A stretch of DNA of 64,000 nucleotides from JAMXLO01 sp963812505. Lineage in GTDB: Bacteria > Pseudomonadota > Alphaproteobacteria > Acetobacterales > Acetobacteraceae. Under the pieces are notes generated by a model, which saw only the letters and a list, made by a program, of their open reading frames with translations, did not search any database and was not told where the DNA came from. This document shows positions 48,568 to 57,415 of this stretch, in pieces. A program made the translations under genes and the position numbers. Numbering within the stretch: the first letter of the stretch is position 1; each line of letters opens with the position of its first letter. Where the stretch lies: assembly GCA_963812505.1 (NCBI GenBank), contig CAWEVM010000003.1:186001-250000 (forward strand). Direction: 5' to 3'.

Positions 48568-48975
48568 ATGGATGATGCCATGAACGACGCAGCGCAGCCG
48601 GACATCATGGAACATGTCTCGTCCACGGATTTCGCTTCGACGGTTCAGCGGATGGCGGATGCACTTACAGAGGCCGGCCTGATGCTCTTCGCTCGCATCG
48701 ATCACGCTGCTGGCGCTCGGGAGGCCGGTTTGGAGATGCCGCCGGCAACGGTGCTGATCTATGGTCATGCGAAAGGGGGCACCCCCATCATGCTGGCTGC
48801 CCCGCAAGCAGCGCTCGATCTGCCGCTGCGCGTGTTGGTGCGGCAGCGCGAGGACGGGCAGACGACGATCGCTTATCATCCCATTGTTCCGCTGCTTCGT
48901 CGGGCAGGTGTAGCGCCCGAACTGGCAGCACGACTGGAACCGGCGCAACGTCTGTTGGTGAAGGCCATCACATAA
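48568..48975 (+). CDS. DUF302 domain-containing protein
   Basis: A 135-residue protein with the DUF302 pattern: FASTVQRMADALTEAGLMLF, then ARIDHAAGAREAGLEMPPAT, VLIYGHAKGGTPIMLAAP, and DLPLRVLVRQREDGQTTIAY. The fold is a small alpha/beta barrel of unknown role, often near membrane or metal genes. ATGs at 48568 and 48580 are both possible. It lies 20 bases before a DUF202 membrane-protein gene. In the 109-base gap upstream I see a T-run after a GC-rich stretch, but no clear hairpin. Confidence 0.85.
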   Translation: MDDAMNDAAQPDIMEHVSSTDFASTVQRMADALTEAGLMLFARIDHAAGAREAGLEMPPATVLIYGHAKGGTPIMLAAPQAALDLPLRVLVRQREDGQTTIAYHPIVPLLRRAGVAPELAARLEPAQRLLVKAIT

Positions 48976-48995
48976 TAGTCCGCGCGGTTTGAACG

Positions 48996-49448
48996 ATGAT
49001 TGGTCATTTCTCCGACCACGCCGCGAACGAGCGGACGTTTCTCGCGTGGGTGCGCACGGCAATCGCGGTGATGGCGTTCGGCTTCCTCGTGGCGAAGTTC
49101 GACCTGTTCCTGAAGATTGCCGCTCGCTCGCTTCCCGCCGGCGACCACACAACTGTCTCGTTGTCGCGCGGAGATTTCGGAGGTGCCGTTGGGGCGGTGC
49201 TGATCATTGCCGGCACGGTGATGGTAGTGCTCGCGGCTGTGCGCTTCGTTCACACGCGCCGGGCAATCGATAACCCCAATCCCACGACTGATGCGGTAGG
49301 TGCGGATCTGGCGTTGGCAGCGATGATGACGGCTCTCGGCCTCGCCCTTGTGCTTTATCTCGTTCAAACGCTGCTTACTCACCAGTCGGTAATTACGACG
49401 ACATTCCTATTGTACGTGGCACCAAGCGGTGCTATAGCGGGAGGATGA
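48996..49448 (+). CDS. DUF202 (YidH-type) membrane protein, 3' end replaced by IS630
   Basis: The reading frame is 150 residues, but only the first 127 are native; the last 23 are encoded by the left end of an IS630 element that entered at the TA of 49376-49377. The native part has the DUF202 pattern: NERTFLAWVRTAIAVMAFGF at the start and three membrane helices (about residues 19-38, 65-85, 103-125). Joining the sequence across the insertion (49377 to 50457) keeps the frame open to a stop at 50522-50524, for about 149 residues, but I cannot tell whether that was the original end. DUF202 proteins are of unknown function. The chimeric product may still fold. Confidence 0.8.
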   Translation: MIGHFSDHAANERTFLAWVRTAIAVMAFGFLVAKFDLFLKIAARSLPAGDHTTVSLSRGDFGGAVGAVLIIAGTVMVVLAAVRFVHTRRAIDNPNPTTDAVGADLALAAMMTALGLALVLYLVQTLLTHQSVITTTFLLYVAPSGAIAGG

Positions 49449-50453
49449 AACGAGACGGACGCCTGTTAGATCATCGGACACTTGAAGGGTATGGGACGGC
49501 GAACGCCCGTCAACGGTAGTGGCATTGTATGGCTTCAATCGCACGACGATCTACCGAGGGCTCAGCGCGGCGGCAAGGCGGGGTGTGGGACTGAGAGCGC
49601 TGCACTCCAGGCCGGCGACCGGACGGCCCCGCAGTTTGACGCCGCGCCAGGAGCGTCAAGTGTTTCGTTGGATCAACGGCTGTAATCCTCGTCAGTATGG
49701 CCTGGATTTTGGCTTGTGGACGCGGTCTGTGGTAGCCGACCTGATCGAACGGAAATTCGCCGTTCGGCTTGGTGTGTCGGCGGTGGGAAAATTGCTCCCA
49801 AGTTGGGACTGACGCCACAAAAGCCGCTGCAACGCGCTTACCAGCGTGATCCTGAAGCGATTGAGGCGTGGCAGCGCGAACGATATCCTGCGATTGCCAG
49901 ACAGGCGAAAGCCTCGGGCGGTGAGGTGTATTTCTGGGATGAGTCGGGCTTTCGTGCCGATGGCGTGCACGGCAAGACCTGGGGCAAGAAGGGTCAGACG
50001 CCTGTGGTCGAACGCCCCGGCCAGCGGCAGTCGATCAGTGCGTCCTCCGCGGTGAACGCACGGGGAGGGTTCTGGTACTGCACCTACCAGGGCGGACTGA
50101 ACGCCGAGTTGTTTGTCGCCCTGCTGCGGCGCATGATGCGGCGTCGTACGAAACCGGTGCATTTGGTGCTCGACGGACTGCCGGCGCACAAGACCACGCT
50201 GGTGAAGGCCTATGTTGCCTCCACCAAGGGCATGCTGACGTTGCACCTTCTTCCCGGCTACGCCCCAGAACTGAACCCCGATGAAGTGATTTGGCGCCAC
50301 ATGAAACGCACAGGGGTTGCCAGAGCCCCGCTCCGGCGAGGCGAAAGGCTGCAGGCGAAGATCGAGGCGCAACTCAGCGCCATCAAGCGCATGCCTCAGT
50401 TGATACGGTCATTCCTAAAGGCACCAGGTGTCGCCTATATTACTGACTGGTGA
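49445..50453 (+). pseudogene. IS630 transposase, frame-disrupted near the N terminus
   Basis: Three frames make up the protein. (1) From an ATG at 49445 (after GGGAGG) it begins MKRDGRLLDHRTLE. (2) About 49486 onward in another frame: RVWDGERPSTVVALYGFNRT, then TIYRGLSAAARRG, the helix-turn-helix, ending near 49812. (3) From the slippery site at 49785: KIAPKLGLTPQKPLQRAYQR and the DDE domain with YFWDESGF, LVLDGLPAH and PELNPDEVIW. Relatives have about eight residues (an IRLxAV type helix) between LE and RVxDGE, so roughly 25 bases were lost around 49484-49489. Step 2 to 3 looks like programmed -1 frameshifting; step 1 to 2 looks like damage. Confidence 0.8.
49785..49791 (+). other. canonical -1 frameshift heptamer G GGA AAA in IS630 transposase
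   Basis: In the HTH frame the codons read GTG GGA AAA TTG, so the heptamer X XXY YYZ is G GGA AAA. Slipping back by one gives GGG AAA ATT, entering the frame that encodes the DDE domain (KIAPKLGLTPQ). The HTH frame stops 21 bases later (TGA at 49810). A small inverted repeat CCCA-AGT-TGGG begins six bases downstream, too short to be a strong stimulator alone. Confidence 0.75.
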
Positions 50454-50600
50454 GTAAATGCGCCGTGCAGAGTGATCACCCGGACGCGGCACACTTCGTG
50501 GTCGAGGAACACCGTCTGGTCTGATCCCGGTTGGCTTGCTGGCTTGAGCGAACGCTCAGCACGGACCAGACTGGCCCGACAGTTCGCGGGAGGAACAGCG

Positions 50601-51533
50601 ATGCAGATCGGATTTATCGGCCTCGGCATGATGGGTGCTGGAATGGCGAGCAACCTGCAGAAGGCGGGCCATCAGCTAATCGTGCATGACCTTTCGCGCC
50701 AGGCCGCTTCGCGTCATCTGACGAACGGCGCCACCTGGGCCGAAAGCCCGCGTGCCGTGGCGGAGGCGGTGGACATCGTCTTCACCTCGCTGCCGACGCC
50801 CGCCGATGTGGAGAAGGTCGGCACCGATGAGGACGGGCTGCTGTCCGGCTTCCGCAAGGGTGCCGCATGGTTCGATCTATCCACCAATGCGGTGAGCGTC
50901 GTGCGCGCGCTGCATGCGCAACTGGCAGAGCATGGCGTGGAGTTCCTTGATGCGCCGGTCAGCGGTGGTCCAAGCGGAGCCAACAGCGGACGGCTGGCGA
51001 TCTGGGTCGGCGGCGACAAGGCGGTGTTCGACAAATACAAGCCCTTACTCGACGCAATGGGCGATGCGGCGCGCTATATCGGTCCGATCGGTGCCGGATC
51101 GATCGCCAAGCTGGTGCATAACGCCGCCGGTGCCGCGGTGAGCACGGTATTGGCTGAAGTATTTACTATGGGCGTCAAGGCCGGCGTCGATCCGCTGCCG
51201 CTATGGGAGGCGATCCGCCAGGGCGCTGGGGGTCGTGCGAGGCTGTTCGATCGCATGTCCAGGGGCTTCCTCACCGGCACCTACGATCCGCCGGATTTCG
51301 CGCTGAGGCTGCTGCACAAGGACGTATCGCTCGCCTGCCAGTTGGCGCGCGATGTCGGCGTGCCGATGCGGCTCACGAACCTGGCGCATCAGGAGCTGAC
51401 TGAGGCGCTGAACCGTGGCTGGAGCAATCGCGACAGCCGCATCAGTATGCTGCTGCAGCAGGAGCGCTCCGGAATCGACAAGATCGCGGTGCCGCCGGAC
51501 AAGCTGAAGGCCGTGCTGGACGCGGACAAATAA
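50601..51533 (+). CDS. NAD(P)-dependent oxidoreductase, 3-hydroxyisobutyrate dehydrogenase family
   Basis: A 310-residue beta-hydroxyacid dehydrogenase. The Rossmann motif is GFIGLGMMGAGMASNLQKAG at the N terminus, the substrate loop is DAPVSGGPSGANSGRL, and the catalytic lysine is Lys170 in IGAGSIAKLVHN. The ATG at 50601 follows GGGAGG at a 7-base spacing. The substrate could be hydroxyisobutyrate, tartronate semialdehyde or a related acid. It is followed after 11 bases by an LLM oxidoreductase on the same strand. About 145 bases separate it from the right end of the IS element. Confidence 0.93.
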   Translation: MQIGFIGLGMMGAGMASNLQKAGHQLIVHDLSRQAASRHLTNGATWAESPRAVAEAVDIVFTSLPTPADVEKVGTDEDGLLSGFRKGAAWFDLSTNAVSVVRALHAQLAEHGVEFLDAPVSGGPSGANSGRLAIWVGGDKAVFDKYKPLLDAMGDAARYIGPIGAGSIAKLVHNAAGAAVSTVLAEVFTMGVKAGVDPLPLWEAIRQGAGGRARLFDRMSRGFLTGTYDPPDFALRLLHKDVSLACQLARDVGVPMRLTNLAHQELTEALNRGWSNRDSRISMLLQQERSGIDKIAVPPDKLKAVLDADK

Positions 51534-51544
51534 GGAGCAGGCAG

Positions 51545-52444
51545 ATGGAACTCGGCGCACTCATTCCGCTTGGCGACATCGGCGGCGATCCCGCCGTGGT
51601 GCGCGACTACGGGCAGGCCGTGGAAGCGATGGGCTATGACTTCCTGGAGGCGCCCGATCACGTGCTGGGTGTGAATGCGGCGTCGCGGCCCAATTGGGAT
51701 CTCAGTCGCAACACATCCAAGGACCTGTTCCACGATCCGTTCGTGCTGTTCGGCTTCCTTGCAGGCTGCACCAGCAAGCTTGGCTTCTCTACCGGCGTCC
51801 TGATCCTGCCACAGCGGCAGACCGTGCTGGTGGCGAAGCAGGCGGCATCGCTGGACGTGCTGTGCGGTGGGCGTTTCCGTCTCGGCATCGGCGTCGGCTG
51901 GAACGAGGTGGAATTCCTCGGCCTCAACGAGGACTTCCGCAATCGCGGCCGGCGCTCGGAGGAGCAGGTCCAGGTGATGCAGGCGCTGTGGGCCGAGGAT
52001 CATGTCACGTTCAAGGGGCGCTATCACACGATCGACGACGCCGGGATCAACCCGCGGCCGGCGTCAGGTCGCGTGCCTGTGTGGTTCGGCGGCCATCATG
52101 ACGCGACGCTGACGCGCATCGCGAAGTGGGGCGACGGCTGGATGCCGAACGCGTATGGGCCGGACCAGAGCGCGATCGATGTGTTCGAGAAGCTGCGCGG
52201 GCTGACGCGCGCCGAGGGCCGCGATCCGAAGGCAATCGGCATCGAGGTATGGACGTCGTGTGGTTCAGGCACACCGGCTGACTGGCGCAAGGAGGTGGCC
52301 TTCTGGAAGTCCGCGGGTGCCACACACATCGCGCTGACGACCACGTTCAATCGGCGTCACCACCATCGTATAGCCGGACAGAAACCCGCCGATCATCTGG
52401 CGGCGCTGCGTGCATATCGCGACGCGGTGGCGGACGCGCTGTAG
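51545..52444 (+). CDS. LLM class flavin/F420-dependent oxidoreductase
   Basis: A 299-residue LLM protein of the TIGR03619-like group, which often binds F420. Motifs: YDFLEAPDHVLGVN, LGFSTGVLILPQRQTVLVAK, GGRFRLGIGVGWNEVEF, RGRRSEEQVQVMQALW and PVWFGGHHDATLTRIAKWGD. It starts 11 bases after the dehydrogenase stop, and GGAG lies a few bases before its ATG, so they form a two-gene unit. Whether F420 or FMN is the cofactor cannot be read from sequence. It converges on hutU 12 bases away. Confidence 0.88.
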   Translation: MELGALIPLGDIGGDPAVVRDYGQAVEAMGYDFLEAPDHVLGVNAASRPNWDLSRNTSKDLFHDPFVLFGFLAGCTSKLGFSTGVLILPQRQTVLVAKQAASLDVLCGGRFRLGIGVGWNEVEFLGLNEDFRNRGRRSEEQVQVMQALWAEDHVTFKGRYHTIDDAGINPRPASGRVPVWFGGHHDATLTRIAKWGDGWMPNAYGPDQSAIDVFEKLRGLTRAEGRDPKAIGIEVWTSCGSGTPADWRKEVAFWKSAGATHIALTTTFNRRHHHRIAGQKPADHLAALRAYRDAVADAL

Positions 52445-52455
52445 CGCCGGGCGCG

Positions 52456-54129
52456 TCAAACCGACCCGAGGATCGCCGGTAGATCCAACCCGTGTTCGTG
52501 TGCGCACTCGAGCGCCGCATCATAACCCGCGTCAGCGTGCCGCATCACGCCGGTTGCGGGATCGTTCCACAGGACGCGCTCGATACGTCGTGCGGCTGCT
52601 TCGGTTCCGTCGCAGACGATGACCATGCCGGCGTGCTGCGAATAACCCATACCGACACCTCCGCCATGGTGCAGCGATACCCAGGTGGCGCCCGACGCAC
52701 AGTTCAGCAGCGCGTTCAGCATCGGCCAGTCGGACACGGCATCCGAGCCATCCATCATCGCCTCCGTCTCCCGATTTGGCGAAGCGACCGAGCCGGCATC
52801 GAGGTGGTCGCGGCCGATGACGATCGGCGCCTTCAGTTCGCCGCGCGCCACCATGTCGTTGAACGCCAGACCAAGCCGGTGACGATCGCCTAGCCCGACC
52901 CAGCAGATGCGCGCCGGCAATCCCTGGAACCGAATGCGCGTGCGCGCCATGTCGAGCCAGTGATGCAGGTGCGTATGATTGGGCAACAGTTCCTTCACCT
53001 TGGCGTCGGTGCGGTAGATGTCCTCGGGATCACCGGACAGCGCGGCCCAGCGGAAGGGGCCGACGCCGCGACAGAACAGCGGACGGATATAGGCCGGCAC
53101 GAAACCCGGGAAGACAAATGCGTCGGCCACACCTGCATCCTTGGCGACCTGGCGTATGTTGTTGCCATAGTCCAGCGTGGGCACACCCATCGCGTGAAAC
53201 GCCAGCATCGCGCGTACATGCTCTGCAATGGAGACACGCGCCGCCGCGGCGACCTCGTTCGGTGCTGCCTCTCGCCGACTTTCCCATTCGGCGACGGTCC
53301 ATCCCTTCGGAAGATAGCCGTTCGCTGGATCGTGTGATGAGGTCTGATCGGTCACCACATCCGGCCGCACGCCGCGCCGCACAAGTTCGGGGAGCACATC
53401 GACGGCGTTCCCCAACAACCCGACCGATACCGGCTTGCGCTCCCGGCATGACCGGTCGATCACCGCCAACGCCTCGTCCAGCGTCGTGGCCTGCGTGTCC
53501 AGATAGCCGGTCTGCAGCCGCATCTCGATCCGGCTGGGCTGGCATTCGATCGCCAGCAGTGATGCGCCCGCCATCGTCGCCGCCAGCGGCTGCGCGCCGC
53601 CCATGCCGCCCAGACCCGCCGTCAGAATCCAGCGTCCCGCGAGATTGCCACCGTAGTGCCGCCGGCCGATCTCGACGAACGTCTCGTACGTGCCCTGGAT
53701 AATCCCCTGACTGCCAATATAGATCCACGAACCGGCCGTCATCTGGCCGAACATCATCAGGCCTTTGCGATCGAGTTCGTTGAAATGCTCCCAGGTCGCC
53801 CAGTGTGGCACCAGGTTTGAATTGGCAATCAGCACGCGTGGCGCGTCGGGATGGGTGCGGAACACCCCGACCGGCTTGCCCGACTGCACCAGCAAGGTCT
53901 GATCTGCCTCCAGCCGACGTAGCGTTGCAACGATGCGATCGTAGCTCTCCCAGTCACGCGCCGCCCGGCCGATACCGCCATAAACGATAAGCTCGCCCGG
54001 GCGCTCCGCCACCTCGGGATCGAGGTTGTTCATCAGCATGCGCAGCGGCGCCTCGGTAAGCCACGACTTTGCGGTGATGTCTGTGCCGCGCGGCGCTCGC
54101 ACGGTTCGCACATTGCTGATCTGCGTCAT
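52456..54129 (-). CDS. hutU: urocanate hydratase
   Basis: Converts urocanate to imidazolone propionate in histidine breakdown, with a tightly bound NAD+. The 557 residues match the family: NNLDPEVAERPGELIVYGG at the start, GSQGIIQGTYETF, GGMGGAQPLAATMAGA (NAD-binding), and GVGMGYSQHAGMVIVCDG near the end. It is 12 bases downstream of hutH. hutI and hutG, the next two steps, are not in the window. Confidence 0.97.
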   Translation of the reverse strand: MTQISNVRTVRAPRGTDITAKSWLTEAPLRMLMNNLDPEVAERPGELIVYGGIGRAARDWESYDRIVATLRRLEADQTLLVQSGKPVGVFRTHPDAPRVLIANSNLVPHWATWEHFNELDRKGLMMFGQMTAGSWIYIGSQGIIQGTYETFVEIGRRHYGGNLAGRWILTAGLGGMGGAQPLAATMAGASLLAIECQPSRIEMRLQTGYLDTQATTLDEALAVIDRSCRERKPVSVGLLGNAVDVLPELVRRGVRPDVVTDQTSSHDPANGYLPKGWTVAEWESRREAAPNEVAAAARVSIAEHVRAMLAFHAMGVPTLDYGNNIRQVAKDAGVADAFVFPGFVPAYIRPLFCRGVGPFRWAALSGDPEDIYRTDAKVKELLPNHTHLHHWLDMARTRIRFQGLPARICWVGLGDRHRLGLAFNDMVARGELKAPIVIGRDHLDAGSVASPNRETEAMMDGSDAVSDWPMLNALLNCASGATWVSLHHGGGVGMGYSQHAGMVIVCDGTEAAARRIERVLWNDPATGVMRHADAGYDAALECAHEHGLDLPAILGSV

Positions 54130-54141
54130 GCCACCTCCGGT

Positions 54142-55677
54142 TTACTGAGCCACAGCTGGCAGGCTGGCCTGCTGTGCCGTGTCGGCCAGCCGGCCGGAAC
54201 GCACAAGTGCGGTCGCCTTGGCGATGTCAGGCGCCATCTCGCGATCCTCTTCCAGATGGGGAACTTCTGCACGTACCAGGGCACGTATCTGTTCGAGCAT
54301 CGCGCTGGACTTGAGCGGCGCATGAAAGTCGCATCCTTGCGCGGCCGCCAGCAATTCGATGCCGATAACGGCGGCGACATTGTCCGCCATCGGCAGCAGC
54401 CGGCGCGCCGCATGCGCCGACATGGACACATGATCCTCCTGGTTGGCCGAGGTTGGAATTAAATCCACACTGGCCGGAGTGGCGCGCTGACGGTTCTCCG
54501 CCACCAGCGCGGCTGCGGTGACCTGCGGCACCATGAAGCCAGAATTCAAACCCGGCCTCGGCGTCAGGAAAGCCGGCAGTCGCGACAGCGACGGATCGAT
54601 CAGCATGGCGATGCGGCGTTCGGCGATGGCGCCGATCTCGCACAACGCAAGCGCGATGATGTCGGCCGCGAAGGCAACCGGCTCGCCGTGAAAGTTGCCG
54701 CCAGACAGCGCTTCCGGTGGATCGCCGCAGATCAGCGGATTGTCCGATACGCCGTTCGCTTCGACCTGCAACGTGGCGGCCGCATGACGAAGGATATCCA
54801 GCGCGGCGCCCATGACCTGGGGTTGGCAGCGCAGGCAATAGGGATCCTGCACGCGATCATCGCCGGTGAGATGCGATGCACGGATCGCGCTGCCGGCAAT
54901 CAGTACGCGCAGGGCGCGAGCCACGTCAATCTGTCCGCGATGGCCGCGCAGTGCGTGGATGCGCGCATCGAACGGTGCATCCGATCCTCGCGCAGCATCG
55001 ATGGAAAGCGCCCCCGTGATCAGACTGGCCTGCAGCAGCGTTTCCGCCTCGAACAATCCAGCGAGTGCATAGGCAGTGGAGAACTGGGTGCCATTCAGCA
55101 GCGCAAGGCCTTCCTTGGGGCCAAGCACAATTGGCTGTATGCCGGCCTGCGCCAGCGCTACGGCAGCGGGCAAGCGCTGGCCCGCATGCATGATCTCGCC
55201 GGCGCCGATCATCGCCGCTGCCATATGCGCGAGCGGCGCGAGATCGCCTGACGCGCCAACGGAGCCTTGCGTCGGCACGACCGGCAACAGTCCGCGCGAT
55301 AACATCGCAGCCAGGAACTGCACTGTTGCCAATCGTGCACCTGAGGCTCCTTGCCCGAGGCCGGCGAGCTTTAATGTCATCATGAGTCGCACGAGCGGTG
55401 CAGCCATCGGCTCGCCCACACCGGCGGCGTGCGACAGCACGATGTTGCGTTGGAGTGCGGCGAGATCTGCCGGTTCGATGCGCACGTTCGCCAGGCGGCC
55501 AAAGCCGGTGTTGATGCCGTAGATCGGCTCGCCTCGTGCGAGTATTGCCTCGACCGCTCCCGCGCCAGCCGTTATGGCACTATGGCAAGCCGGATCGAGG
55601 GTTACGCCTGCGCCGCGATAGATCATGCGCCAATGCGCTAAACTGGTCTGACCGGGCCGCAGCACCACGTCGGCCAT
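54142..55677 (-). CDS. hutH: histidine ammonia-lyase
   Basis: Removes ammonia from L-histidine to give urocanate. The 511-residue product carries the MIO-forming tripeptide Ala142-Ser143-Gly144 in SVGASGDLAPLAH, Tyr53 in PIYGINTGFG, and Ser82-His83 in VLSHAAGVG. These numbers equal those of the Pseudomonas putida enzyme, and the Ser-His pair fits a histidine rather than a phenylalanine or tyrosine lyase. The ATG at 55677 has a GAGG just upstream and starts 7 bases after the preceding gene's stop; an ATG at 55704 would overlap that gene. Confidence 0.96.
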   Translation of the reverse strand: MADVVLRPGQTSLAHWRMIYRGAGVTLDPACHSAITAGAGAVEAILARGEPIYGINTGFGRLANVRIEPADLAALQRNIVLSHAAGVGEPMAAPLVRLMMTLKLAGLGQGASGARLATVQFLAAMLSRGLLPVVPTQGSVGASGDLAPLAHMAAAMIGAGEIMHAGQRLPAAVALAQAGIQPIVLGPKEGLALLNGTQFSTAYALAGLFEAETLLQASLITGALSIDAARGSDAPFDARIHALRGHRGQIDVARALRVLIAGSAIRASHLTGDDRVQDPYCLRCQPQVMGAALDILRHAAATLQVEANGVSDNPLICGDPPEALSGGNFHGEPVAFAADIIALALCEIGAIAERRIAMLIDPSLSRLPAFLTPRPGLNSGFMVPQVTAAALVAENRQRATPASVDLIPTSANQEDHVSMSAHAARRLLPMADNVAAVIGIELLAAAQGCDFHAPLKSSAMLEQIRALVRAEVPHLEEDREMAPDIAKATALVRSGRLADTAQQASLPAVAQ

Positions 55678-55684
55678 GGCGGCC

Positions 55685-57392
55685 TCACGGTTCCAGCCGG
55701 ACATCCAGCAAGGCGAGGTGTCCTTGTTCCACTGCGGCGATGGCGCTCCGGATCGCCTGTTCGAGGCGCGCAGGTTCGGTCACGCACTCGCCGTGCGCGC
55801 CGAATGCTGGTGCCATTGCAGCGTAGTCAGGTGTCGGCTCGATCACGCGCCCATACGGGTTGTTGTCGCGCAGAGCGTAACCGGAGGGGAAATACCTGTA
55901 CAAGTTCCACTCTTGTGAGACATAGCCCTGGTTGTTACAGATGATTACCAGAACCGGCACGCCATACTGCTGGGCGAGACCGAGACATGCGGGTACGGGG
56001 TTGTAGTTGAATGCGCCGTCGCCGATGACGCAGACGACGATATCGTTGGGTCGTGCGAGCTTGACACCGAGGGCGGTCGGTATGCCGGTACCAAGTGCAC
56101 CTGCCCAGCCGCGGATGTGACTGATATCGCGATCGCGGAACAGATGCCGGATCATCGCGGGCACCTGGGCGATGATCTCATCCACGATTACCGAACGATC
56201 GGGCAATAGCCGGTGTAGCGTGTCGAACAGCAACGTCGCGTGGATGCGATCGGTGTTGCGGACCGCCTCACGCTCCTTTGCCGCCTCCGCCTTGCCTATG
56301 GCGTTGTGTGCCTGCCAGCGTTGCGTGCGGCCTTTCACCTCCGCCGAGGGCGACTGCTCCTGCACCAGCGCGGCAAGCTGTGCGAGATTGCTGCTGATGT
56401 CGCCGGCGATGCAGTAGTCGGTGCGGAAGCTCCAGTAGGGTGCACGTGGTCTTAGCGGGTCCTCCTCGATGTGAATGACCTGGCAGCCTTCCGGAAGTGG
56501 GGTTTCCTGAGGATGCCAGGGGCCGTGGGCGCCGATGACGAGTATGCAGTCGGCATCCTTGAGATGGGCCTCGATGGGATCGGTGGCGTAGAGAGGATGT
56601 GCGCGCGGGAAGTTCACGTACATCGGCATCCAATATTCGAACACTGGAGCGCCAATGCCCTCGGCAATCGCCACCAGTGCGGCCTGATCCTGTGGCGTGC
56701 GCGCAGCGTGCTCGGTAACGATCAGCGGTGCATGACTACGCGCAAGCAGCTCTGCCACCTCGCGAAGGTTGTCGGCTGGCGCGACCAGCGGCGAAGCCTT
56801 GGTCTTGTCACCTTGTGGTACCTCCATTTGGCTCATCAGGAGGTCGAAAGGCACACCCAGCAAAGTCGGGCCACGAGGGACGCTCTCCGCGAAATACCAT
56901 GCGCGGCGAACGTCAGCGGCAAGATCGGTGCTGGTCTTCACCTCCTTCGCCCACTTCGTCACGGTTTCGCTGTTGCGCACCGGACCGGAAAGATCAACCA
57001 GGAGCGTCGGCCATTCGGGGCCGGGATCGAGGTCCGGCATTGCGCCGTGGGACAGCGTGTCAGGTGAGACGATCACCATAGGGATGTGTTCGTGAAATGC
57101 CGAACGCATCGCCAGTGCACCGTGCAGCACGCCGAGCCCGGTGGGGAGCGGTACCTACCTGCGTCCTCCCGGTGGCCTTGTAGTAACCCGCTGCCAGCGC
57201 GACCGCGAGAATTTCGTGACGGCAGTTGAGGTATTTCGGACTCTCGATGTTGGTTGTTGCCTTGCGCTTGGCGAGAGCCTCCCACAACGGCGCCCATGCG
57301 GCGATCGGCGAGCAGAAGATGTAGTCAGCGCCCTGGGTGCGAAATAGTTCGAGCAGGGCTTCCGCCCCATTCACGGTATCAATTTGGCTCAT
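55685..57392 (-). pseudogene. thiamine-diphosphate enzyme broken by a 4-bp duplication
   Basis: An enzyme of the acetolactate synthase/benzoylformate decarboxylase superfamily, split in two frames. The first part (57392 to about 57155) has MSQIDTVNGAEALLELFRTQ and YLNCRHEILAVALAAGYYKA, the N-terminal pyrimidine-binding domain with its glutamate (CRHE). The second part runs LPTGLGVLHGALAMRSAFHE to the stop, with the diphosphate-binding GDGAFNYNPVPACLGLAQQY and NNQGY. The join is at 57152-57159, where the minus strand reads GGTAGGTA; removing one GGTA restores the frame as TQVPLPTGLG. So a 4-base tandem duplication, probably slippage, disrupts the gene. The substrate is unknown; phenylglyoxylate-type 2-oxo acids are plausible. 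Confidence 0.85.
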
Positions 57393-57415
57393 TGGTGCCT
57401 CCAGCCTCTCGCCAC

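Larger units (their letters stand above)
49378..50454 (+). mobile_element. IS630-family insertion sequence
   Basis: A 1077-bp element. Its ends are CTCACCAGTCGGTAAT (49378-49393) and, inverted, CTCACCAGTCAGTAAT (50439-50454), matching at 15 of 16 positions. The flanks are TA on both sides (49376-49377 and 50455-50456), the target duplication expected of IS630/Tc1-mariner transposases. The inner ORFs encode an HTH and a DDE transposase. Intact ends, matched TSD and lack of other decay suggest a fairly recent insertion, but the transposase is damaged (see its entry), so movement would need help from another copy. It disrupts a DUF202 gene. Confidence 0.92.
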
